From assembly GCA_037043455.1 (NCBI GenBank), contig JAWPHD010001130.1:186001-250000 (forward strand): a stretch of DNA of 64,000 nt. The letters are read 5' to 3'. Origin of the DNA: Cyrtodaria siliqua. Lineage: Eukaryota; Mollusca; Bivalvia; Adapedonta; Hiatellidae. The translations under genes and the position numbers were made by a program. This document shows, one piece after another, positions 12,061 to 23,530 of this stretch; position 1 is the stretch's first letter; every line of letters starts with the position of its first letter. Under the pieces are notes generated by a model that was not told the origin of the DNA, ran no database searches, and saw nothing but the letters and a program-made list of their open reading frames with translations.

Positions 12061-12094
12061 TTTTAAGTTTTATCTGTAATTGCAATCGCTATAA

Positions 12095-12150
12095 ATATAT
12101 GTGTGCATATTATATACATATATACATATACACATATACATACATAATAT
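12095..12150. repeat. TATACA-rich simple repeat
   Basis: Imperfect TATACATA/CACATA units adjoining the higher-order array. Confidence 0.7.
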
Positions 12151-13380
12151 GCTGTTAAAAATGGCGATCTTTTCTAAAACACGTTAATTAATATTATATA
12201 TATAGAAGAAAAAAACAGTATAGAGCAGTGCTGCCAGTTCGTATATGACCCAACGTAACAGAGTTACGTCTAATGCAGTAATGAACACAGCAAGAAAATT
12301 ATGATTTGTACTGTGTTTGAAACGTGCTCATGAGCATTTGCCGTCATTTTATGAGTTCGTTGTCATCGGTATAAACCACACTCATTATACCTTCCTGAAT
12401 AAAACCATGCTCATGCAATAATTTCTTTCATTTGAAAATCGATTATATCCAAAATTGTTACAAGAATTTTACTAAAACGGCATTTAAACACGTCATGCGC
12501 TGTGCAGAATTGTTGAAAAGCATAAAGTTTGATAAAACAATAGCACCAGATTGTCTCTAGAAGGGCTTTGAACATCGATACAGGGGAAGATCGTTCTTGT
12601 GCAATTAAAGTCGTCATCACTTCCAATTACTGCGTTTATTAAAAACATCTGAGACGATGCAATAACTGCTGAAATAAAACAAGTACGGTTGCTCTGGAAT
12701 TGGTCTCTAGGAACAGCGGCGATTGGCAGATACATTCCAATTAGGCGGAATTAAGGACGAATAAAGCCTGACCTGAATTGTTTATGATATATAGATATTC
12801 AAAAATGAAAATGTCACGATCTTATTCTCCAGAAGAGGTTAGAGATCAGAATGTCATTTGTGAAAATAGTCCCTATCAGGGAAGACTATGGAAGATTGTA
12901 GTTGTAATAGCTGATTGTAGTTCCCCGGCCATGTTTTATTTCATGAAAATGTTTATGTTATTTAAATCGAAATCAATACACAACAATAGATATTTACAAT
13001 TCACACATTGCAATATCTGTGAAAGCGAGAATAAGATTTTATTTGATGACGTAGACAACTTTGAACAGATAAATTAATCCACGGGTAAATGTCTTTATCA
13101 ATTATCTGGCAATAGTTGTGCAGCTATACAACTCAGATTTACATCATTTCCCCGTGCAGTCACGCAGTGGTAAAAGTAGTATCTACGTCACGAAAAAAAA
13201 AATACTTATTTTTACATACAAATTTGTAGCGGATTTAAATATATGTTTCTCTCCCGGATTATCAAGAAATGTTCCTACGATGTTTAAGAGTTAAATTCGT
13301 TAATTGATAATACTACAAAAAGGGTGTCCATTCATCTGTTTTCCACAATCCATGTAAACGCTGTCCATGTTTGTAGGTTG
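12151..13380. other. Intergenic, one unassigned open frame
   Basis: No repeat family recognised. A 99-residue open frame at 12778-13077 starts with ATG but resembles no family I know. It has no flanking splice signals that make an exon convincing and its composition fits random AT-rich DNA. Confidence 0.4.
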
Positions 13381-14560
13381 TTTACGTCTTGGACTTGGCT
13401 GTTACCTTCTTTGTAACATGTGTGTTACGTGTTTGTGACATAGCTTTGAATGAAAATGGGTAACATGTTTGTGAGCTAGCATTGATTGCAACTTTACAAT
13501 ATGTAACTTGTCTGTGACCTGGTATTGACTGTTGTTTGTGAATTTCCTGTTCAACCTTAATGCCTACATTGTACCGTGTTTATAACGTGTTTATGACCTA
13601 GCTTTGAATCAACGTTGTACCGTGTTTATAACGTGTTTATGACCTAGCTTTGAATCAACGTTGTACCGTGTTTATAACGTGTTTATGACCTAGCTTTGAA
13701 TCAACATTGTACCGTGTTTATAACGTGTTTATGACCTAGCTTTGAATCAACGTTGTACCGTGTTTATAACGTGTTTATAACGTGTTTATGACCTAGCTTT
13801 GAATCAACATTGTACCGTGTTTATAACGTGTTTATGACCTAGCTTTGAATCAACATTGTACCGTGTTTATGACGTGTTTATAACGTGTTTATGACCTAGC
13901 TTTGAATCAACGTTGTACCGTGTTTATAACGTGTTTATGACCTAGCTTTGAATCAACATTGTACCGTGTTTATAACGTGTTTATGACCTAGCTTTGAATC
14001 AACGTTGTACCGTGTTTATGACGTGTTTATGACCTAGCTTTGAATCAACGTTGTACCGTGTTTATAACGTGTTTATGACCTAGCTTTGAATCAACGTTGT
14101 ACCGTGTTTATAACGTGTTTATGACCTAGCTTTGAATCAACGTTGTACCGTGTTTATAACGTGTTTATGACCTAGCTTTGAATCAACGTTGTACCGTGAT
14201 TATGACGTGTTTATGACCTAGCTTTGAATCAACATTGTACCGTGTTTATGACGTGTTTATGACCTAGCTTTGAATCAACATTGTGCCGTGTTTATAACGT
14301 GTTTATGACCTAGCTTTGAATCAACGTTGCACCGTGTTTATGACGTATCATTGACTGTAATTTTGTGATGTATCATGTGACCTAGCTTTGATTGTAACCT
14401 GGGTATGACTAAACCCTGACTATAACTTTGTAAACGTGGGTCCTAACATTGAACGTTACTTTGAAACCCGTCTGTGAAATAACTTTGATTGTAGCGTGTG
14501 TTTGACCTAGGTTTGACCAAAACCTGACTATAACTGTGTAACGGGTTTGTGACCTCACCT
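13381..14560. repeat. 46 bp minisatellite with decayed flanks
   Basis: The core at 13561-14345 is about 17 head-to-tail copies of a 46 bp unit containing ACCGTGTTTATAACGTG, ACCTAGCTTTGAATCAAC and (G/A)TTGT. Variants are ATAACG versus ATGACG and CAACG versus CAACA. Two units carry an extra GTGTTTATAAC segment (near 13764 and 13875). Both flanks hold clearly related, more diverged units (TGTGACATAGCTTTGAATG; TGACCTAGCTTTGATTG). Confidence 0.92.
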
Positions 14561-14592
14561 CGAATGTAACGTTTTAACCTGTGTCTGATATG

Positions 14593-14833
14593 TATAGTCG
14601 ACCCAATAGCTAAGGTCATATTGCGACATGTAAGCTTCCTTTCGTGGAGAAAGACTCCACGTGCCCCTCCGGGCAATTTTCGTACACGGGAGGGCACCTT
14701 GGTAGAACCACCGACTTTTCGCAAGCCAGCTGACTAGCTTCCTCACGTAAATATTCGTCGTTCCATGAGGAACCGAACCCACAGCAGTGGGAAAGTGATT
14801 TCAAGTCAGAGACTCCAACCGCTCAGCCATCAA
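14593..14833 (-). repeat. SINE-2, copy 1 (full-length, tRNA-derived)
   Basis: On the minus strand the head is tRNA-like: GATGGCTGAGCGGTTGG (A box) and a B box TGGGTTCGGTTCC about 40 bp later. It is followed by a body shared with 16371-16550 and 25749-25985 (CAGCTGGCTTGCG, GAAAATTGCCCGGAGGGGCA, TATGACCTT). The (CAATT)n tail of the other copies is lost here. Confidence 0.8.
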
Positions 14834-16175
14834 TATATGACAAAATTATTTTCTAGTTTATTTACTAGCGTGTGGTTGCCACAATTTATATAAAAAGTTT
14901 TATTCTAAAACAACGTTGAACATCAATTTCGAAATTTATTATATATTTTTACAAATATTTAAAGTCAAAATTATACTGAATTAATATATCAATGTGCTAC
15001 TTCTAATGCTCGATAAATACTTCAAGAATGCGATGAATCACTTACATATATCTCATAACTAAAAGCAGAAGCGAATGCATTATCATCATCTCCGCCTGGT
15101 TATTGTCGGATCTGTGAATGTCTGTAAATGAACGTAAATGAATGCTATTGTTTTCGATTAAACGTACACGGTGTTTAGATGGGAACTTAATTGATCTTAA
15201 TGAAACTTTGGCGTTGACAGAAACAGAAAACATGGCTCCACGCTATCAATAACGACACGAACAATACAATTATCTAGCGATATCAATTGACGCTTGCCGA
15301 AGATACGATGGCCATTACAGATTACAGAGCGAGATTTAGCGATTTTATTGCTGAGAAAGTGTGAACGCGATATTTGCTACTATTTCCACTTAATGTCTCA
15401 TTTGACTAATGCATATAGCATTGTTCTTGAACGGTAGTGCCCGTATTGCGTATGAAGGGTTCCATAGCTGTCAGAATTAAGTTCATTCTTCCTTTAAAGT
15501 TCTTTAACTGATGGAAGATAGAAGTAAATTATATACACAATGACGCAGCTGAAAATAAAGACTAGGCATCACAGGGGTCGCTTAGATAGCCGTCATCATC
15601 TGGGACTTTTGATAGTCATCATCTAGGACGCTTGATAGTCATCATCTGGGACGCTTGATATGTTTCAATACAAACGGCTTTAGCATTTTTTTTGCAGAAA
15701 ACAATTGAAACTGGAACTTTTGATTACGTCTGTCTGAATTTTAAGCTAAGCGTCTAAGATCATTTTTGTTTTAGCATCAAACAATGCTGCTGCATCGGGA
15801 CAATATTTCCCTATTTTCTTCTGTTACAGCAATACCTGTTCGTCCTTCTGGCCCATTGGCAGGAAGTATGTATATACCTGGTTAATTCTCGGCAGACACT
15901 TTCAAGAGCTGATAGTCACGTCTGATAATTTGAGGTTAGATGATGGAACTTGTAGGGTAATTAGATAGCAATTTGTTATCCAGTCGTGAGTATAACCTGT
16001 GATCCAAGATATTGCTTTTTAATGGGAATTTAACTGCACAGACACTGTGGTTGAATTTTAATTCGGAGAACACCTGTGCGCTAACGTGGCTGGAAGTTTT
16101 CGTGTTGTGGTTTAGGGTTTCTATTAAATACCGTTCTTTGTGCAATTGTTGAACACACGTGATGACGCCCATTCA
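14834..16175. other. Intergenic; short 27 bp tandem repeat inside
   Basis: Mostly unassigned. At 15585-15660 a unit of about 27 bp (GATAGTCATCATCTGGGAC plus GCTT) is repeated three times. No exon is supported. Confidence 0.4.
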
Positions 16176-16248
16176 GAATCGACACTTTCTCACTTACAAG
16201 TTGAGCTTCCAGTGGGATTCGAACCCGCAGCGGTGAGAGGCGAGAAGG
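16176..16248 (-). repeat. SINE-1 head fragment
   Basis: The minus strand carries the B box (GGGTTCGAATCCCACTGG), GAGCT-like and AAGTGTCGATTC segments of SINE-1; the body beyond is missing. Confidence 0.7.
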
Positions 16249-16360
16249 TATACTTTTTAGTATGCCGTATTAAAAAGCGGGTCATTCAAGTAAAGTCAAG
16301 TAAATATTATTTAAAATCGGCAATACGTAAAACAATTAACATAAGCTAGGAATAATCTTT

Positions 16361-16564
16361 TGAGCCGACATGAATTGAATTGAATTGAATTGGATTTTAT
16401 AGTCGCACCAACAGCCAAGGTCATATGGCGACTTTCCAGCTTCCATTGGTGGAGGAAGACCCCAGGTGCCCCTCCGGGCAATTTTCGTGCACGGGCGGGC
16501 ACCTGGGTAGAACCACCGACGTTCCGCAAGCCAGCTGGATAGCTTCCTCATGAGCCGACATGAA
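16361..16564 (-). repeat. SINE-2, copy 2, with 14 bp target duplication
   Basis: A 5'-truncated SINE-2 (16375-16550) with a (CAATT)n tail on the minus strand, flanked on both sides by TGAGCCGACATGAA (16361-16374 and 16551-16564). The perfect flanking duplication shows LINE-type target-primed insertion and a young age. Confidence 0.88.
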
Positions 16565-16831
16565 AAATACAAGTATATAATATGTAACGCATAAGGTGGG
16601 CTATGGTAAGAAAGCAAAACCGGTTAAGCTATGCAGCCTCATTACATCATTTTACGTTAACCCATTTAAAATAGGCATATTTAACATCTTGAGCACATTT
16701 AAACATTAAGACATAGCTGGAGTTATCATATATAAAAACTATTAATGCAGTACTTATTGCACATATTAAAACTATTGATGCAGGAGTTATCGCATATATA
16801 AACACTATTGATATATAGAGGATCTTACATG

Positions 16832-17010
16832 AGTACTCATTCATAATTGAATTTATTAAACGAGTTGGCAAAATGATATAATGCGAGGCAACATCATTCA
16901 TTATTGAATTTATTAAACGAGTTGGCAAAATTATATAATGCTCGGCTCTTGCTCTTGCCGAGCATTCTATCATTTTTGCTAACGAGTTTAATAAATTCAA
17001 TAATGAATGA
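16832..17010. repeat. Foldback element with about 53 bp arms
   Basis: 16894-17010 is a near-perfect inverted repeat (TCATTCATTATTGAATTTAT...TGCTCGGC, a 10 bp loop, then the complement). A further copy of the left arm precedes it at 16838-16888. A related piece is at 49575-49665. Confidence 0.85.
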
Positions 17011-17040
17011 GAACGAATGTCAGATTCTATTTATTACATA

Positions 17041-17691
17041 GGGGGCACTCCTCAGTTTCGCACGAATGTCTATGGTGTAAATCAGAAAGAAATCAACTAA
17101 GCATCTTTTAGGTCCATGGATGGTATTTATAATAATTATGAAGCACATGTTTGATGTTGTTTTCAGTTTGGAGTACTTCTAAGTTTATTTTGGTGTATTG
17201 GAATATACATTCTTTGGGTTTTTTGGAGGCTATAAATAGAAAAATGCTCAAGTATCAAAAACTTCCAAAAAGTAGGTAAAATGGCTGATTTTGACTCACA
17301 GGGAGATCAGCATGGATAACTTTTTAAAATGCCGGAGAAGGTATGTAAATCTTAGCATTTCCTGATATGCAAGAGCATTATGAGTGCAGACATGACCCTG
17401 ATATGCTTAGGAAAATTCATTTTTTTTATTAATTGACATTTCAAATATTGCTAAAATTGCTTTTTTAGCATGTTTTGAGGGATGGGGTAATCTTAAAGAA
17501 ATGGGACTAAGGTTGTACAGAAAATGCTTTTTGATACTTTTATTTGGTATGGAAACATGGGTAATTTTATTGTCTTCTAAGAAATGTATGACACAATGAT
17601 GATGTGATTTATTTTTGCTCAAGGATTCAGGCTAAGGGCTTGTCATGGGTTTGATTATTGAGAAATGTACATTAAACAGTGGAGTGCCCCC
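17041..17691. mobile_element. Miniature element C, ATA target duplication
   Basis: About 650 bp beginning GGGGGCACTCC and ending GGAGTGCCCCC, flanked by ATA on both sides. The 71-codon minus-strand open frame inside has no transposase features. A non-autonomous DNA transposon; the 3 bp duplication would fit Harbinger- or CACTA-like elements (inference). Confidence 0.7.
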
Positions 17692-17700
17692 ATAACTTAT

Positions 17701-17762
17701 AACGTCACATTACGTCAGAAAACGTACATTAACGTGACGTCCATGACGTCATTAACGTAATG
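17701..17762. promoter_or_regulatory. Cluster of ACGT/CRE-like motifs
   Basis: Seven ACGT cores in about 60 bp, including one perfect palindromic TGACGTCA. This would bind CREB/ATF proteins in principle, but no promoter or transcript is visible nearby. Function unproven. Confidence 0.25.
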
Positions 17763-17849
17763 TTATACTACTAGTGGAATATCGAAAATATTGAATGGTG
17801 TTATTACACTCCCACATCGCATGTTATGTGATAAAATAGGATTGTTATT

Positions 17850-18005
17850 AGAGTAACGTGTTCTGGAAGTCTGTACCACCTCAAGTGGGCATGCTATATC
17901 TGCAGCATCTCACGAGAGGCTTTAGCCTCGAGTCTCGAGTGTGATCCAGACGATATGGCATATCCACAATAGGCGATTCTACTTCCAGAACACTTACTCT
18001 AGTAA
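17850..18005. mobile_element. Short foldback element
   Basis: Outer arms AGAGTAACGTGTTCTGGAAGT and, reversed, ACTTCCAGAACACTTACTCT differ by one base plus an indel. A second inner palindrome (CCTCGAGTCTCGAG) sits in the middle. About 155 bp, non-coding. Confidence 0.75.
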
Positions 18006-18869
18006 TGATCCTTTTATTATATACCTTCATAAGAAAGCTCATGCAAAAGTAGTACACTAGTTTGTTTACACAGGTAGGCGACGTCAGACCACAGGTAGGC
18101 GACGACGTCACCACACGACGACATATGCGTCATTCAACGTATGTAGTATAGTGATACAGACATCTATGTTAAGTAGTATAGAGACAGATTCAGAAAACCT
18201 CTAGATGTGATACAAGTATTTGTATTCCATTGTAGGAAAATGAAGGTACTAGGTAGGTATATAATAAATACGTGTACCATGTTGGTCTATGTTCACGAAT
18301 AAAGTTTACTTGGCCAAGGAAAGTTTGAGGTTAAAAGTTATTTCTATGAAACACAGGCATTTTCCCACCAAAAACTGTACACTATATGGTACGTTGATCA
18401 GTGTTCTTTATGTTGTTGTTTTTAATTTGAGTAGTGTCATTCAATTCACTACTTTCGACTTTCACTCCATAGTTTGGACCAGAATTCCTACTCTTCTTCA
18501 ACACCCATAAACTGTCATATTTTGGTTACAGTGCCGTCTAATAGCTGCACAACCAATTTCAGGCTGTTTTCATCTCACCTGTAACAACGTTAAACATAAC
18601 TGTCAGTAATTATTAAAACTCTTTAAAATCTAAGAACACGCTACTACTTTTTTATAGCGCAAGAATTATCATAGGTTTCAAGGGAGCTAACTGTGTAGTG
18701 AGACTTGTATGGTACAGGCATTTACATTCTTTGCCATTCCATAAGGATCACTGATTTTTAAAATGATTAACATGTGTGGTATTTTTATACTAATCTGACA
18801 GTGAGTTCCACAACACTAGGACGGCATACCGGAAGTTATTCTTAACTATACACAGTGTTATTAGAAAAA
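18006..18869. other. Intergenic, nothing recognised
   Basis: No supported exon, RNA or repeat. Confidence 0.35.
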
Positions 18870-18995
18870 AAGTGCCAACGTTGACAGGTCAATCGCGAAA
18901 CGAAGTGCAGCTATTGAAAGGTACGTCGCGGAAAGTGTAATTATTGGAAAGGTAAATCGCAAATTTAAAGGCAAGTCGCGAAAAGCTGCAGCCTT
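18870..18995. repeat. Degenerate tandem repeat (about 37 bp)
   Basis: The phrases AGGT(C/A)(A/C)(A/G)TCGCGAAA and GTGCAGCTATTGAAAGG recur four times with divergence. Confidence 0.5.
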
Positions 18996-19042
18996 AGCAG
19001 CGGCGTACAATTAAAATAAGGTGAAAGCGTAGTTTCAAAAGA

Positions 19043-19440
19043 GGCTCAAATTCGAAATTCCCTCATATGTAACATTCCCGTATGCGAGATTCCCATATAT
19101 GAGATTCGTATGCGAGATTCCCATATATGAGATTCCCTCATATGTAACATTCCCGTATGCGAGATTCAACATATGAGATTCCCTCATATGTAACATTCCC
19201 GTATGCGAGATTCCCATATATGAAATTCGTATGCGAGATTCCCATATATGAGATTCCCTCATCTGTAACATGCCCGTATGCGAGATTCCCATATATGAGA
19301 TTCCCTCATATGTAACATTCCCGTATGCGAGATTTCCATATATGAGATGCCTTCATAAGTAACATTCCCGTATTTGAGATTCACATATATGAGATTCCCT
19401 CGTATGTAATATTCCCGTATGCGAGATTCACATATATGAT
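19043..19440. repeat. 47 bp minisatellite (CATATATGAGATTC type)
   Basis: Units of CCCATATATGAGATTC, CCTCATATGTAACATTC and CCGTATGCGAGATT in several orders, giving a main period of about 47 bp with shorter variants. The repetitive minus-strand open frame here (GISHTGMLxMRESH units) is a by-product. Confidence 0.9.
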
Positions 19441-20194
19441 ATTTGTATATAAAAACAGAGTAATATCAGTTAAACCACTCAACTGAAAGAAACTCTCTAA
19501 CAGGTTGTTCTCATAAAAAAAGTTAAAGAGGCTAGTTTACCCTAAACAAACAAAACAATATATAACTATAACATATGGATAGTTTTTTCATAATATGCTA
19601 AACCGCGTTGAATTCTTCCATTTCATACTTTTACAGCAGCTTTTTTCTTTTACACTGAAAACCATTTCCAGCATTCTCTTCAACACAAATCGGAATCACG
19701 ATGACTAATACGAAATGGAGCTGTTCGTGAGAAAACAATAATGCTTCTAAAGACGTTCATTTATAAAGACAATATACAACAGTTATCGCTCACAAAGAAG
19801 TTAAGAATCGCGTATAGGAGATAATTTGATAGTATACGCATTAATTTTATCATAAATTGCTCTGCAAACTATCGACACATGGTAATTGTTTTAAGACAAC
19901 GTTATCATTTTTCTCAGGAGGCGTATCTTAGTGGCAATGAAGCAATTTAAGATTCAGCGTGCTTCCGCGGGGGGATGTACCGACTTGATTTACGGATTTT
20001 CTGTGCCAGCCGTGGGACTGATATGTTGGATGTGTTAATGGAATCGACTCCACATTGCAAGTTGATGGTATTTGTGATAGCATGTTAGAGACCTTATTAC
20101 GCCACCAGGTCTTATTCGTTTCAATTTAAACAATTATTGTAAACCTATTTCTTTTACATCGATTGCGAAGCAAGTTTTTGCAATTTATATGCAT
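19441..20194. other. Intergenic, nothing recognised
   Basis: No supported feature. Confidence 0.35.
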
Positions 20195-20330
20195 CACTCT
20201 TGATGGCTCCCTGTGAAGCACCAGTACTAAGCAATATGGATTAATTATCTTGCTCAAGGTTAAAAACCCATGACCACAGTGAGGATCTCTCGACCTGGCG
20301 TCCAACGCTCTACCGCTGGACAAAGCACAT
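20195..20330 (-). repeat. tRNA-like SINE head (separate family)
   Basis: On the minus strand TTTGTCCAGCGGTAGAGCG looks like a tRNA 5' half with A box and is followed by GTTGGACGCCAGG. The B box is degraded. It adjoins TTAACCTTGAGCAAGATAAT, a typical post-tRNA segment. A SINE remnant is more likely than a tRNA gene because no acceptor stem closes. Confidence 0.4.
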
Positions 20331-20787
20331 ATAAATTAAATTAGCATTGTACTATAAGAAAGGTCTTATAAATAAATATAATGCACATGTTATTGGTGGT
20401 CCTTAAAGAGTTAGATTTTTTTTCAAACAATTACATAAAGTGGATAAAAAGTACTGTATAACTGAAATTGTTTTCGTTAAAATTGGTATTGAATCACAAT
20501 ATAGATTTTTGTTTTTTGTGAACACTTTTGTTTCCATTGTCAATATCGTTGTGTTGCTATAAACTTGTATATATGTTTTGTTTACTATGTTTGCTTTGTA
20601 AAGAGGGCCTCGGGGAAGATTAGTATTTTTTACTAACTGGGCTACCCTCTTAAAATAAAGTCTTCAATTAAATTCAGTTCAGATTTTACGCAATAAAACA
20701 GATCGATAGTCATTAACAAAGTGCCGTCTAACAAGAGTTATGTTACTTATATTGCCTATTAATGTTGCCTTGTGTGTTAGAGAATAT
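20331..20787. other. Intergenic, nothing recognised
   Basis: AT-rich; no supported feature. Confidence 0.35.
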
Positions 20788-21065
20788 AACCTGGCGGGGA
20801 TATGTTTATTTACCTGTTTTATTAGGATGACAATAGGATAAGAGTGAGGTTTGATGCATCATAGAACCGGGTTTAAACCCCCAGCGATCTGTTTTGCCAC
20901 TAACCGTTAAAGGCGGTAGCTCTATTGTCAACCATTTTATGTTTGTGTTGTTATATCTTGCATTTTATTCATCTTTGTAAATAGTCTTTGTTTCTGTGCG
21001 AGTTTTGGTTGACTGTGGTCCTTGAATACTACATTTCCTTTTATATTTACTTATAAATGTTCTAG
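20788..21065 (+). repeat. Dispersed repeat family E, copy 3
   Basis: TGGCGGGGATATGTTTATTT, GGATGACAATAGGATAAG, ACCGGGTTTAAACCCCCAG, AAAGGCGGTAGCTCTATTGT and GACTGTGGTCCTTGAAT are all present in family order. Confidence 0.75.
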
Positions 21066-21461
21066 ACGGGCGATAAATGGTAGATGGACACACAGACACA
21101 CGTACAAGAAATACTTCGAAGAATTGTTTTTTCTTAATAATAATATGTCAGTATGTTCAAACATGTTAGACGTTTTTAAACAAATCTCTAAATAAAAAGA
21201 GAAGATGAACTGGAATGGTGATAACAATTTACTTTTATAGTTTGTCTAACAATACTATGTGTTGACGTTTGCTCATTATGTTATATTTTGTATTGTATGC
21301 TAGTCATGTGAATATGTGTGAATTAAAACTAATAAAATAAATTGAATTTGAATTTACAATTAACAAAACATGTAGCACCAGCGTTTCTCTAGACAATGGC
21401 ATTTAAAAGATACTCGTGAAATGTGGTACCCACACAATTAATGTTTTCCTTCCACTATACC

Positions 21462-21625
21462 CCAGAGGTCTTTTTTCCAATGACCGTTCCACGGCGGTAA
21501 CCCTATTGTCAACCCTTTTGTGTTTGTGATGTCATATCGTGCCATTTATTCATCTTTAAAATTGTTTTTGTTTTTGTCTGTGTTTGTGATTGACTGTGGT
21601 CCTTGAATGCTATTTTTACTGTTCG
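21462..21625 (+). repeat. Dispersed repeat family E, copy 4 (right half)
   Basis: Starts near CCCCAGAGGTCTTTTTT and keeps the ACCGTTCCACGGCGGTAACC and GACTGTGGTCCTTGAATGCT segments; the left half is lost. Confidence 0.7.
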
Positions 21626-22079
21626 ATTTTTATATCTATTTTGTTTTCGTATATCAGCCATGGTCTGGTGAGACATTCCGAAGCAACTGAAATGACGGCT
21701 GGGGATACTGGGTATGCGATATTTCTGGGTACTGCGGTATCATTGATATTTGCTTTTTATGTTGCAGGTGTAGTGAGAGAAAGCAGTGTGAGACTGGATG
21801 TACAGCGATGAGACGACACTGACAGTAAAACATGACACCGGTACGAGTACTCAAGAGGCGTGTGAATTTATGTCCAAACTCTGGAGTGAAAGCCGAAAAT
21901 ACTGCGTTGCCGGACACCCCTAACATTACAACTAGAAGTGTGTTCCACGGAACACTTGTGTCGACTGCCTTGTGCATACTTCTGAAAGGACAATCTATTT
22001 ATTATGCTGTTCAACTTGTTTCTTATGATGGACCGGTGGCCTAAATTATGAAATAACATTTATTGACTTGACTTGAATC

Positions 22080-22620
22080 TAACTATTTGAAGACAGGACT
22101 GCAGTCCTTCCAGAATTATGAAGCAGATTTTGCAATGGATAATTGATAAGGAAGACCTGTATAAAGTGGCATGACCATAGGTCAATATTTTGCCAAATTA
22201 GAGCTAGGTTAGGGTGCAGGTTAAAGTTTAATGAAAAGGTGCATAACTCTTCCGAAATGAAAGTCAGACTTATTGGATATGTCAACGGCATTGAATAATT
22301 GATAAAGAAGAACTGTATAAAGTTCTATGACCATATGTCAACAATTTGCTAAGTTATGAGCCAGGTTAGGTTGCAGATTAAAGCTTTATGAAAAGGGGCA
22401 TAACTCTGCCAAAATAAAAGTCAGAGTTATTGGACATATGTAACTATATTTCTTTTCTTAAGATGAAGATGTGTGTGCAGTTGCATGTAATACGTCAAAT
22501 GCTTTTCAAGTTATGGCCAAGTTTAGGTTGCAGGTTAAACTGTGACGGACGGACGACGACGGACGACGGGCAAAGTGATCCCATAGTGTCTGCCATGGTA
22601 CGCAGGCGACACAAAAACTA
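22080..22620. repeat. About 175 bp tandem repeat ending in a GACGGACGAC run
   Basis: About two and a half copies of a unit holding GAATAATTGATAA(A)GAAGA, CTGTATAAAGT, ATGACCATA(G/T)GTCAA, and AAAAGG(T/G)GCATAACTCT. The right edge carries GGACGGACGACGACGGACGA. Repeats of this type are recalled as common in bivalve genomes. Confidence 0.7.
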
Positions 22621-23337
22621 GCAAAGCGTCCGCCCGACACCACTAACATTACAAACAAGCAAAGTGGACAATATACCAGTTGTGTGCATTTTTCTGACCA
22701 AAATTAATTGTATTTCACCAAAAAAGATACTTAGAGTCTGGACTTGTCGCACTTAAAAAGTGAACTTTATTCTTAATAACCAATGGAACAACATCGAAGT
22801 GTGTTGTGAGACATTTAAGGAACAGAAAATGTATCATTTAAGGAGGAATTAGAGTAGCAGACAACATTTATAGAATAGCTCACGGACCAGATTAATAATA
22901 ATCATAACGTGTACTGGAATAAATCAGCTTATGTTGATGGTATACTTAGAAACTGAATTATGTTCCGGGTCATAACTTTTTCAACGATTAATAGCAAATG
23001 ATTAATAGCCAACATCTCTTCTACGAAATGCAGATGCCAGTATTGTTTGGACAGTGTTGCCCTTGTCGAGAGGTCGGCGAGATGAACCATTTTACACTGT
23101 AACTTTGGCGGTTTCTCAATACCACTCTGGCCAGTTGCTTAGAGAATGATCTAGTTAATAATAATAACTGTGTTTTTTGGCAGGCGTGAAATTAAATAAG
23201 GAAACATGCAATTCCTTGTTAGGATATATATGTACTGTGTAGAACGAGTGCACCGATTGATAAAAGAACGCAACATAATAGAACAGAGCGAATAATATAA
23301 ATAGATACGAGTATAAATGTCGAACAGGAAATATAGC

Positions 23338-23530
23338 ATTCAAGGACCACAGTCAACCAAAAATACGCAGACAAACACAGTCATTACAAAGATGAATATA
23401 AGGCAAATTATGACATCACAAACATAAAAGGGTTGACCATAGGGCTACTGACTTGGAACGCTCAGTGGCAAAACATGTCGCTGGGATTTAAACCAGGTTC
23501 TAGGATGCATACAGCGAATAATAGAACACA
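23338..23530 (-). repeat. Dispersed repeat family E, copy 5 (inverted)
   Basis: The reverse complement of the family order: TTCAAGGACCACAGTCAACC, AAGGGTTGACCATAGGGCTA, GGGATTTAAACCAGGTTCTA. Confidence 0.72.

Noticed and set aside
12778..13077. 99-residue ATG-initiated open frame
   Set aside because: No recognisable domain, splice context or promoter; expected by chance in a window of this size.
13561..14345. CRISPR array
   Set aside because: Units are contiguous and near-identical over their whole length, with no unique spacers, and the genome is eukaryotic.
19035..19292. 85-residue repeat protein (GISHTGML units)
   Set aside because: Product of the 47 bp minisatellite; no start context or homology.
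20195..20330. Functional tRNA on the minus strand
   Set aside because: The 5' half is tRNA-like but the T arm and acceptor pairing are lost; a SINE head is more likely.
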